Source: QQUK01 sp913009765 (lineage in GTDB: Bacteria > Zixibacteria > MSB-5A5 > GN15 > FEB-12). Taken from it: DNA of 14,354 nucleotides. A program made the position numbers and the translations under genes. The notes under the pieces were generated by a model. The model worked only from the letters and a program-made list of their open reading frames with translations, had not been told where the DNA came from and ran no database searches. Every line of letters starts with the position of its first letter. Position 1 is the stretch's first letter. This document shows positions 6,996 through 12,826 of this stretch, in pieces. Location of the stretch: contig CALCCW010000314.1 in the NCBI GenBank assembly GCA_937900185.1, forward strand, positions 1 through 14,354, in the 5' to 3' direction.

Positions 6996-7748
6996 ATGGA
7001 GAAGGAACTCAAAGGAAAAGTAGCATTTGTTTCCGGGGGAACAAAAGGAATTGGAAAATCTATTGCTTTAGGGCTTGCTGAAAAAGGTGCCCACGTTGTT
7101 GTAAACTATTTTCGCTCTCGTTCAGCAGCAAACGAAACAGTTAAAGAAATTGAAGCGTATGGGGTTGAGTCTTATGCTCATCGAGCCAACATGGGTAACC
7201 ATGAACAGATTCCGGCTATTTTTGAAGGTATCAAAGAACGGTTTGGTAAACTTGATATTTTAATTTCCAATGCTGCTCTCGGACTGTTTACCAATATGCT
7301 TGATATTGATGACAAGTCATGGGATTTATCTATGCACACCAATGCCAGAGCATTTTTAAATTCGGTGCAGTTAGCATCTGCAATTATGCCTGACCATTCT
7401 CGGGTTATTACTCTGTCATCGTTAGGTTCTATCAGATACATACCAGGGTATGCATCGATAGGTGTCTCAAAAGCAGCTATTGAAAATATGGTCAAATACA
7501 TGGCGGTCGAATTGGCTCCCAGAAAAATTACTGTCAACTGTGTCTCCGGCGGTTTTATTGATACAAATGCAATGAAATCATTTCCTAACTATGATCAAAT
7601 GCTGAAAGAAGTTGTTGAAAGGACTCCTTTCAAACGGATGGGTACTGCAAAAGAAGTCGGCGATGTTGTCTGTTTTTTAGCAGGTCCAAAAGCAACATGG
7701 GTTACCGGACAGACTATCATTGTTGACGGTGGCTATACTTTGATGTAG
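6996..7748 (+). CDS. fabL: Enoyl-[acyl-carrier-protein] reductase, FabL-type (short-chain dehydrogenase fold)
   Basis: Predicted to catalyse the NADPH-dependent last step of each fatty acid elongation cycle. The 250 residues have the SDR nucleotide loop SGGTKGIG (13-20) and SNAALG. The sequence LSSLGSIRYIPGY leads into the active-site Tyr152. Lys159 follows after six intervening residues, and this YX6K spacing is typical of FabI/FabL enoyl reductases rather than the YX3K of FabG. The stretches SSLGSIRY, GVSKAA, MAVELAP, VSGGFIDT, FPN and GQTIIVDGG recall Bacillus subtilis FabL almost word for word. GAGG (6988-6991) lies a few bases before ATG 6996, and the gene follows lipB after 18 bases. 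The alternative is a generic SDR oxidoreductase; the YX6K spacing argues against FabG. Confidence 0.85.
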   Translation: MEKELKGKVAFVSGGTKGIGKSIALGLAEKGAHVVVNYFRSRSAANETVKEIEAYGVESYAHRANMGNHEQIPAIFEGIKERFGKLDILISNAALGLFTNMLDIDDKSWDLSMHTNARAFLNSVQLASAIMPDHSRVITLSSLGSIRYIPGYASIGVSKAAIENMVKYMAVELAPRKITVNCVSGGFIDTNAMKSFPNYDQMLKEVVERTPFKRMGTAKEVGDVVCFLAGPKATWVTGQTIIVDGGYTLM

Positions 7749-7804
7749 GTATTTTATTGTCGTCATATAAATTTTTTATAAGAGTAAAAAAAACAGACCT
7801 TAAT

Positions 7805-7822
7805 CCCCTCTTAAAAGAGTCG
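7805..7822. repeat. Degenerate copy of the CCCCTCTT/AAGAG hairpin
   Basis: CCCCTCTT then AA and AAGAG followed by TCG resembles the complete palindrome at 8869-8887 plus its following TCG, with part of the right arm lost. It is therefore likely a decayed copy of the same dispersed element. Confidence 0.4.
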
Positions 7823-7869
7823 AAATCACAATTATACAAACATTAAAAACAGTATGAGCTCGGGTGCCT

Positions 7870-7885
7870 CCACCGCTTGCGGTGG
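7870..7885. repeat. Perfect 7-bp palindrome with TT loop
   Basis: CCACCGC, TT, GCGGTGG forms a GC-rich hairpin that stands out from the AT-rich surroundings. There is no T-run after it, so it does not look like an intrinsic terminator. Confidence 0.6.
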
Positions 7886-7928
7886 GTAGAATAACTTATT
7901 ATAAAACCTTCCATCTTATCACCGAGTC

Positions 7929-7953
7929 ACCCTGAGCGGAGTCGAAGGGTCAG
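7929..7953 (+). repeat. Dispersed GAGCGGAGTC repeat, best copy
   Basis: The stretch begins CACCCTGAGCGGAGTCGAAG and continues GGTCAG. It is the fullest copy of the motif found also before glnS (820-894) and after sufT (9079-9102). CCCT at the left and AGGG at the right are complementary, giving a small imperfect palindrome. Confidence 0.7.
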
Positions 7954-8025
7954 TTCAAAATGGGTTCGTTTCGCATATATAAGGAACCTACAGACTGCGG
8001 AATTGGTGAGAAAAGTAATTAATTT

Positions 8026-8048
8026 TAACTGACAGCCCCTGTCAGTTA
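8026..8048. repeat. Perfect 10-bp palindrome with CCC loop
   Basis: TAACTGACAG (8026-8035), CCC, CTGTCAGTTA (8039-8048). This is the longest perfect stem in the intergenic nest. It is not followed by a T-run in either direction long enough to call a terminator. Confidence 0.7.
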
Positions 8049-8062
8049 GATATTTTGTGGGC

Positions 8063-8112
8063 GGCAGACGCCCTCGTCTGCCCCTCGTCTGGATTCCCTT
8101 TTCCAAGGGAAT
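8063..8112. repeat. Two adjacent 8-bp hairpins
   Basis: GGCAGACG (8063-8070) pairs with CGTCTGCC (8075-8082) around CCCT. Ten bases later ATTCCCTT (8093-8100) pairs with AAGGGAAT (8105-8112) around TTCC. Both stems are perfect and their sequences are unrelated. They are typical of small dispersed intergenic elements packed together. Confidence 0.65.
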
Positions 8113-8193
8113 GACATCACCATTTTCCCTACAATATTTCCCTAAAAAACTAACTCCTCTTCATTAATAAAATCACCTTTCAAGAGGAAAATT

Positions 8194-8571
8194 ATGACCT
8201 TATCAAAACAAACCAAAGCCAACCGAGAGAACGCCAAACAATCAATCGGACCTACAACCGAACATAGAATCGACTATGATCTCCTAATTGAAGATCTTCG
8301 TTCCGAACTCAATCCACAATCTTTTTTCCAAGAATACCTTATCAAAAAAATTGCCAACTGTCTCTGGCGTACTCAGCGTGCCGCCTTCGCCGAAACCGCC
8401 CACATCAATGGACAACTTAACAACCTCGATGAAAAAATTGAAAGAGAACTACGCTGCCATTCCTATAAAAAGAAAAAAATAACGCTATTTCAAAAAACGA
8501 ACCCATTTTGCTGTAACTCAAACATATTTATGACTTTACGGCGAAAAAGTTGTTTTAATAAATGTGGATAA
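8194..8571 (+). CDS. Hypothetical protein, apparently a decayed member of a multicopy family
   Basis: This is a 125-residue frame from ATG 8194 with AGAGG (8183-8187) upstream. The start (MTLSKQTKANRENAKQSIGP then TT) and the middle (LNPQSFFQEYLIKKIANCLW then RTQRAAFAETAHINGQL) look like a family of uncharacterised proteins that occurs in many copies in some environmental bacteria. In those proteins, from memory, a 'PEGKA...NAxKHG' segment of some 30-50 residues follows GPTT; here it is missing, as if deleted in frame. After about residue 88 the +1 frame (ENYAAIPIKRKK, then TAA) reads more like the family's next segment than the annotated frame, which suggests a one-base frameshift. Codon choice is richer in C-ending codons than in neighbouring genes. 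It lies inside a nest of repeats. No function is known; it may be a non-functional remnant. Confidence 0.5.
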   Translation: MTLSKQTKANRENAKQSIGPTTEHRIDYDLLIEDLRSELNPQSFFQEYLIKKIANCLWRTQRAAFAETAHINGQLNNLDEKIERELRCHSYKKKKITLFQKTNPFCCNSNIFMTLRRKSCFNKCG

Positions 8572-8614
8572 CTTTTTATGTGCATCTCATAATTTAATTA
8601 TTACTACTTACTCC

Positions 8615-8633
8615 ATTCCGTCGGAGACGGAAT
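8615..8633. repeat. Perfect 8-bp palindrome, GGA loop
   Basis: ATTCCGTC (8615-8622), GGA, GACGGAAT (8626-8633). The arms echo the CTCCGTG/CACGGAG hairpin of the 64-base repeats, so it may be a distant relative. Confidence 0.6.
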
Positions 8634-8675
8634 CCAGTGCAGAACCGTATTAAGGAAATTTATAAAAAGTATTGT

Positions 8676-8739
8676 AGGTCGAAACCCCTGCGGTTCCGAC
8701 ATTATACTGGACTCCGTGTCAAGCACGGAGAGGAGTTCA
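8676..8739 (+). repeat. 64-base double-hairpin direct repeat, copy A
   Basis: The element starts AGGTCGAAACCCCTG and ends GGAGAGGAGTTCA, and is 60/64 identical to 8942-9005 by eye. It contains two hairpins. The first is GTCGAAACC/GGTTCCGAC (one mismatch, loop CCTGC); the second is CTCCGTG/CACGGAG (perfect, loop TCAAG). Confidence 0.8.
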
Positions 8740-8868
8740 GAAGATTTGATTCCGCATCAAGTACGGCATGATATTGGGGGAAGTTTGGATGAGATAGGAA
8801 CGAGTTGTGAATGTCAATGTGTGTGTTGGAATGACATTTTTGGAAATATGTTTTTATAATTGTCATTT

Positions 8869-8887
8869 CCCCTCTTTTTAAGAGGGG
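8869..8887. repeat. Perfect 8-bp palindrome CCCCTCTT/AAGAGGGG
   Basis: CCCCTCTT (8869-8876), TTT, AAGAGGGG (8880-8887), followed by TCGGGGGTG and a T-rich run (TTTTTGTTTTTTA, 8897-8909). It could act as a terminator for plus-strand transcripts, but the T-run starts about 9 bases after the stem. A decayed relative is at 7805-7822, so a dispersed repeat is the better reading. Confidence 0.55.
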
Positions 8888-8941
8888 TCGGGGGTGTTTT
8901 TGTTTTTTATTCAGCACTCGACAAATATCGCATAGCATAGC

Positions 8942-9005
8942 AGGTCGAAACCCCTGTGGTTCCGACATTCTTCTGGACTCCGTGACAAGCACGGAGAGGA
9001 GTTCA
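8942..9005 (+). repeat. 64-base double-hairpin direct repeat, copy B
   Basis: Same length, orientation and double-hairpin layout as 8676-8739, with four substitutions. Two fall in the spacer between the hairpins, one in the loop of the first hairpin (TGTGG for TGCGG at the loop/stem edge) and one at the loop edge of the second. Both hairpin stems are therefore largely preserved. Confidence 0.8.
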
Positions 9006-9078
9006 AAATATTCGGTAAAGAGGATATGAGATGCTGCCATTAAGGTGGGATCACAGGGCTTCTGACCTGCGATAATTA

Positions 9079-9102
9079 GCCGAGCGGAGTCAAAGGGTCA
9101 GG
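9079..9102 (+). repeat. Dispersed GAGCGGAGTC repeat, copy after sufT
   Basis: GCCGAGCGGAGTCAAAGGGT continuing CAGG matches the copy at 7929-7953 with a few changes. It lies just beyond the 3' end of the SUF operon. Confidence 0.6.
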
Positions 9103-9118
9103 ATGGACAGATTACTTT

Positions 9119-9436
9119 CTACCAGATGCCGAGGATATCTTTGGCTGAGTCGGAACACATTTCTTCAGGGTTCCAAGTTGGAGACCAAACAAGTTTGACT
9201 TCGACATCTTTGACATCATCGTTAATTTCTTCAACTGCTCTGTGAGTCATCGAAACCAGCATCTCGCCATACGGACAGGCAGGGGTTGTGAGAGTCATCT
9301 TAACAGTGACCTTGCCGATTTCTTCTTCAAGTAAAACATCATAGACCAACCCGAGGTCTACAATACTGATTCTGATTTCGGGGTCTTGAACCGGTTTGAG
9401 TGCTTCTAAAACTTCTTGTTTTGTTGGGAACGCCAT
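9119..9436 (-). CDS. sufT: SufT-like Fe-S assembly factor, MIP18/DUF59 domain
   Basis: A small cytosolic accessory protein of 105 residues made of a single MIP18 (DUF59) domain. This family aids Fe-S cluster maturation or delivery to client proteins. Seen features are VQDPEIRISIVDLGLVYDV (residues 16-34) and TLTTPACP with Cys54, the conserved cysteine of the family. A C-terminal VWSPTWNPEEMCSDSAK segment, also typical, follows. It lies 12 bases after sufU as the last gene of the SUF operon, the usual position in Gram-positive and actinobacterial SUF operons. PaaD and related DUF59 proteins share the fold, but the SUF context decides the role. Confidence 0.92.
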   Translation of the reverse strand: MAFPTKQEVLEALKPVQDPEIRISIVDLGLVYDVLLEEEIGKVTVKMTLTTPACPYGEMLVSMTHRAVEEINDDVKDVEVKLVWSPTWNPEEMCSDSAKDILGIW

Positions 9437-9448
9437 TTTTGTTTTGTC

Positions 9449-9931
9449 CTACTCTTCGTCTTCAGTTGGAACTGTGAATGATTCCGGTTTTTTACTGTGT
9501 TCAAATTTGTCAACACCCTCAATGAGAGTTACCCATGCAAGTAACGCACATTTGATACGTACCGGGAACTGTCTGACACCTTTGAGAGAATCAAGGTCGC
9601 CAATATCTTCAGTGATTTCTGAATCCTCACCTTTGAGCATTTTTTTTATTTGTTCAGAAATCTTTTTCACTTCATCAAGTGATTTGCCTTTGATATATTC
9701 GGCAAGCATCGACCCCGATGCCACCGATATGGCACATCCTTTGCAGTTGACATGTACATCCTGTACATTATTCTGTTTGTCAACTTTGAGTTCCATCGTC
9801 AGTTCATCACCGCATGAAGGGTTGTGACCGTCCGATGCTATATCTATTTTATCAAGCGGTTTTTTTCCGCGTGGTGCTTTATAGTGATCGAGAATAATTT
9901 CCCGATACATATCATCTAAATTTTCACTCAT
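9449..9931 (-). CDS. sufU: SufU, zinc-dependent sulfurtransferase partner of SufS
   Basis: SufU accepts persulfide sulfur from SufS and passes it to the SufBCD scaffold. The 160-residue protein carries NPSCGDE (Cys40, Asp42), CKGCAIS (Cys66, with Cys63 nearby) and RIKCALLAW (Cys128). These correspond to the Cys41/Asp43/Cys66/Cys128 zinc site of Bacillus subtilis SufU. An insertion of charged residues around 85-112 between the second and third ligand regions is typical of SufU compared with IscU, so this is the sulfur-transfer type rather than a scaffold. Its start overlaps the end of sufS by 8 bases, suggesting translational coupling. The acidic tail (PTEDEE) is unremarkable. No SufE is seen. 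Confidence 0.96.
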   Translation of the reverse strand: MSENLDDMYREIILDHYKAPRGKKPLDKIDIASDGHNPSCGDELTMELKVDKQNNVQDVHVNCKGCAISVASGSMLAEYIKGKSLDEVKKISEQIKKMLKGEDSEITEDIGDLDSLKGVRQFPVRIKCALLAWVTLIEGVDKFEHSKKPESFTVPTEDEE

Positions 9932-11183
9932 GTCCGAAATATCTCCTCATGGCAATCAGGGCATCATGTAGTGCATCAATATCAGCTTCATCATTATAAA
10001 TATACAAAGAAGCTCTCGCTGTGGCAATAGTTCCCATTCTTTTCATCAAAGTTTGAGCACAATGATGTCCGGCTCTGATAGCAACACCTTTGGAGTCGAG
10101 AAATGTAGAAATATCGTGTGGATGTAAATCCTTATCGGTAAATGAGACTGCTCCGCCCCGATTGAGAGTATTGTTTGGACCTTGAATTTTTAAGCCGTTG
10201 ATTTGGGTCAGTTTGTCGATAGCATACGCAGTAAGTTTTGTCTCATAGGCGTGAATATTGTCCATGCCGATATTTTCTAAATAGGTAAGGGCGGTATCAA
10301 AAGTAACCACTCCGGCAATGTTTGGAGTGCCGGCTTCAAATTTGTGAGGTAGTTCAGCCCATGTAATACGGTCAAATGAAACTTCTGAAATCATTTCACC
10401 ACCCATGTTAAACGGCGGCATTTTATCGAGAATATATTCTTTACCATAGAGAACACCAACACCGGTCGCTCCGAGCATTTTATGGGCTGAAAAAGCAAAG
10501 AAATCAACATCCATATCGAGTACATCAATTGGTATATGTGGAGCCGATTGGGCTCCGTCGGCTAAAATAACAGCACCATGTTGATGAGCAACTTGAGCAA
10601 TCTCTTTAACAGGGTTCACAGTACCTAAAACATTTGACATGTGAGTTACTGAAACAATTTTTGTCTTTTCAGTGATAATAGTATCAATATCTGTTAAGTC
10701 AAGGCGACCGTCATCGGTGATAGGGATACGTTTGATAATAGCATTTTTACGTTTAGCAAGCATGACCCATGGGACAAGATTGGCGTGATGTTCCATATCG
10801 GTTAAAACAATTTCGTCACCTTCGGAGATATTTGCTTCTCCCCATGTGTAGGCAACTAAATTGATAGATTCGGTAGTTCCGGAAGTGAAAATAACCTCGG
10901 AAGTTTTTACTCCACCTATGAACTTGGCAACATGTGACCGAGTTTTTTCGTAGGCACTTGTTGCTTCTTCAGCAAGAGTGTGCAGACCTCGGTGGATATT
11001 TGAGTTTATCCTGTTATAATAATCAGCATGTGCATTTATTACTGCAATAGGTTTTTGTGTCGAGGCACCGGAGTCAAGATATACTAACCTATGACCGTTG
11101 ATTTCTCTTTGTAATATTGGGAAATCATTTTTTATTTTTTGAACGTCAAAAACAAAATCATTTTTTGTTGTTTTAGTATTCAT
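9924..11183 (-). CDS. sufS: Cysteine desulfurase SufS
   Basis: This PLP enzyme turns cysteine into alanine, leaving a persulfide on its active-site cysteine for SufU. The 419-residue protein shows YLDSGASTQKP near the N terminus, HRGLHTLAEEAT, and TSGTTESINLVA. ADGAQSAPH and FSAHKMLGATGVGVLYG contain the PLP-binding Lys235, and RAGHHCAQTLMKRMG contains the catalytic Cys375. The RxGHHCA context with a short loop is characteristic of group II (SufS) desulfurases rather than IscS. ATG 11183 is 7 bases after the Rieske gene stop. The gene overlaps sufU, matching the known SufS-SufU pairing. Confidence 0.97.
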   Translation of the reverse strand: MNTKTTKNDFVFDVQKIKNDFPILQREINGHRLVYLDSGASTQKPIAVINAHADYYNRINSNIHRGLHTLAEEATSAYEKTRSHVAKFIGGVKTSEVIFTSGTTESINLVAYTWGEANISEGDEIVLTDMEHHANLVPWVMLAKRKNAIIKRIPITDDGRLDLTDIDTIITEKTKIVSVTHMSNVLGTVNPVKEIAQVAHQHGAVILADGAQSAPHIPIDVLDMDVDFFAFSAHKMLGATGVGVLYGKEYILDKMPPFNMGGEMISEVSFDRITWAELPHKFEAGTPNIAGVVTFDTALTYLENIGMDNIHAYETKLTAYAIDKLTQINGLKIQGPNNTLNRGGAVSFTDKDLHPHDISTFLDSKGVAIRAGHHCAQTLMKRMGTIATARASLYIYNDEADIDALHDALIAMRRYFGHE

Positions 11184-11190
11184 GTGCTTC

Positions 11191-11505
11191 TCAATCTATA
11201 GATATATAAATTTCATCATTTTCAATTTTTAGTTCAAACGTTTCTATTCCAACAACAGCAGGGGGAGCTTTCACATCACCTGACTTGCAGTCAAATTTTG
11301 CACCATGTCTTGCACAAACGATATGTCCATCAGAATCAATATGTCCATCTGAAATTGGAGCAGAATCGTGGGAGCAGACATTCTCGACGGCATAGAACCC
11401 TTGTTCGGTATGGCAGATGACAATATTCTCAAAATTAAGCGAAAAAGATTTCATCTTACCAAGAGGAATATCGTTTATATGAGCTATTTTTTTAAAGTTT
11501 GCCAT
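11191..11505 (-). CDS. Rieske-type [2Fe-2S] ferredoxin inside the SUF operon
   Basis: A 104-residue soluble Rieske protein with the two ligand boxes C-x-H (Cys44, His46, in VCSHDSAP) and C-x2-H (Cys64, His67, in CARHGAKFD). It has no signal peptide or membrane anchor, so it resembles the ferredoxin components of ring-hydroxylating dioxygenases (BphF/NirD-like) and not the bc1 subunit. It begins directly at the base after the sufD stop and ends 7 bases before sufS, so it is translated as part of the operon. Comparable Rieske genes sit beside sufD in actinobacterial SUF operons, where the role is unsettled. An electron-transfer task for cluster assembly is an inference; an early cluster acceptor is another possibility. 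Confidence 0.93.
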   Translation of the reverse strand: MANFKKIAHINDIPLGKMKSFSLNFENIVICHTEQGFYAVENVCSHDSAPISDGHIDSDGHIVCARHGAKFDCKSGDVKAPPAVVGIETFELKIENDEIYISID

Positions 11506-12822
11506 TTAAATATTTTCCAGTCTTTTGGTAACAAACTCAGATATTTTTTCTTTTAAATCCGCAGGAACTTGTTTCAAAGTTGCTTCTACAAATCCGCTGA
11601 CAATCATACGGGTTGCTTCTGTTTTGTTTATTCCACGACACTTAAGGAAGAAAATCATTTCGGGGTCGATAGGTCCGATAGTAGCACCATGGGAGCAGAT
11701 GACATCTTCATTTAAGATCTCAAGCTCAGGAATAGTTTCAACTTTACATCCTTTGGTTAAAAGAAGGTTTCTATTCTCCTGATACGCCTCACAGGTTTTT
11801 GCTTCATTTTCGATTTTAATAAGTCCGGTGTAGGCAGAGTTTGCCTTATCTTTTAAAACGACTTTAAAGTTTATATCGGAGGTTGTTTTGCCTGCGATGT
11901 GATGATGCAAAGTATGATTGTCATAATGCTGGCGACCGCCTCCAAAAAGCAGACCGTACATTTTGCTGTCAGCACCTGTACCATTGAGAGTAACACCAAA
12001 ATTTTGTTTTGAAACAGCAGCACCAAAGGCAAGGGGGACTGTCAATACAGAGGCGTTTTGTTCTGCTTTTGCTCTATGAGAGAGATATACTTTTGCCCCT
12101 TCACCGTTTCTTTGCAAAGAGATATATCTGGTACGGCTGTCGACATCTCCAAAGATTTCAACGGCGGAGTTTGTGAGACTCATGTTGTCACTTTGTTTTT
12201 CTGAACCGCCGGAGTATTCATCAATGATTGTAACTTCAGAATTCTTCCCCACAACAACTAACAGGCGGGGGAACTGTGCTGAATTATCCAAACCGGATTC
12301 ACGAAGTAAGTGAATTGGTTTTTCAACAGATTTGCCGTCAGGGATATAAATGAAGATCCCATCGTTCCATAAGGCAGAGTTCATTGCTTCAAATTTACCG
12401 GTGTTGCTGTTTACCTGTGCATATAAATGTTTGTTTACAATGTCAAAATGAGATTCAACAGCATCGGAAAGTTTTGAGATGATAATACCATCTGCTGTTA
12501 ATTTGTCATTAATATGAAATGCAATGTCACGACCTGCTTTGTCTAATACAAATGCCGATGAGTGACCGTCTTTGAACAAAGCAAGTTCTGATTTGATAAC
12601 TTCATCAAAATTATCTCTAAAGACTGCATCAGTAACTTGAGCTTTATCAACAACAAATTTTGTCGGGTCAGTATATCGCCAAAGATGAAGTCCTCGGCGG
12701 GGGATAGGAGTGTTGTTGTAGCTTTTTTTTGAAGCAGTTCGTTTATCTTGCAGCCACTTCGGACCGCGTTTGAGTTCCGGTGTCATTTCCGGAATTATAA
12801 AATCTTGGTTTTGTATCTTCAT
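11506..12822 (-). CDS. sufD: SufD, SUF scaffold subunit
   Basis: SufD pairs with SufB on a SufC dimer to form the SufBC2D scaffold where Fe-S clusters are built. The 438-residue protein has the beta-helix core of the SufB/SufD family, with signature HIAGKTTSDINFKVVLKDKA, EAYQENRNLLL, PELEILNEDVICSHGATIGP and FFLKCRGI. His378 in CSHGATIG lines up with the E. coli SufD His360 implicated in cluster formation. It follows sufB after 4 bases and abuts the Rieske gene with no gap. SufD is generally the less conserved scaffold subunit; here the C-terminal half carries the recognition. Confidence 0.94.
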   Translation of the reverse strand: MKIQNQDFIIPEMTPELKRGPKWLQDKRTASKKSYNNTPIPRRGLHLWRYTDPTKFVVDKAQVTDAVFRDNFDEVIKSELALFKDGHSSAFVLDKAGRDIAFHINDKLTADGIIISKLSDAVESHFDIVNKHLYAQVNSNTGKFEAMNSALWNDGIFIYIPDGKSVEKPIHLLRESGLDNSAQFPRLLVVVGKNSEVTIIDEYSGGSEKQSDNMSLTNSAVEIFGDVDSRTRYISLQRNGEGAKVYLSHRAKAEQNASVLTVPLAFGAAVSKQNFGVTLNGTGADSKMYGLLFGGGRQHYDNHTLHHHIAGKTTSDINFKVVLKDKANSAYTGLIKIENEAKTCEAYQENRNLLLTKGCKVETIPELEILNEDVICSHGATIGPIDPEMIFFLKCRGINKTEATRMIVSGFVEATLKQVPADLKEKISEFVTKRLENI

Positions 12823-12826
12823 ATAA

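Larger units (their letters stand above)
7749..8193. other. Gene-free stretch filled with palindromic repeats
   Basis: No credible coding region is seen. Several unrelated hairpin-forming or dispersed motifs follow one another: 7805-7822, 7870-7885, 7929-7953, 8026-8048, 8063-8082 and 8093-8112, listed separately. A weak AT-only hairpin (TATAAA/TTTATA near 7775) just after fabL might help end its transcript, but there is no convincing GC stem plus T-run terminator. Confidence 0.6.
8572..9118. other. Gene-free repeat-rich stretch between the convergent operons
   Basis: No supported gene is present; the open frame on the minus strand here runs through repeats and has no family resemblance. The stretch holds the hairpin at 8615-8633, two 64-base direct copies (8676-8739 and 8942-9005), a related decayed hairpin at 8752-8766 (CCGCATCAAGTACGG), the palindrome at 8869-8887 and a GAGCGGAGTC copy at 9079-9102. 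No clear terminator follows sufT. Confidence 0.6.

Noticed and set aside
8563..8571. TGTGGATAA, a perfect DnaA-box match, suggesting a replication origin
   Set aside because: Only a single box is present, it overlaps the end of a small decayed gene, and no dnaA, dnaN or box cluster is nearby.
8702..9040. 112-codon minus-strand open frame
   Set aside because: It runs straight through the 64-base repeats and palindromes and has no recognisable family features.
7805..9105. A CRISPR array or integron attC array
   Set aside because: The repeats are of several unrelated sequences, irregularly spaced, without uniform spacers, Cas genes or an integrase in the window.
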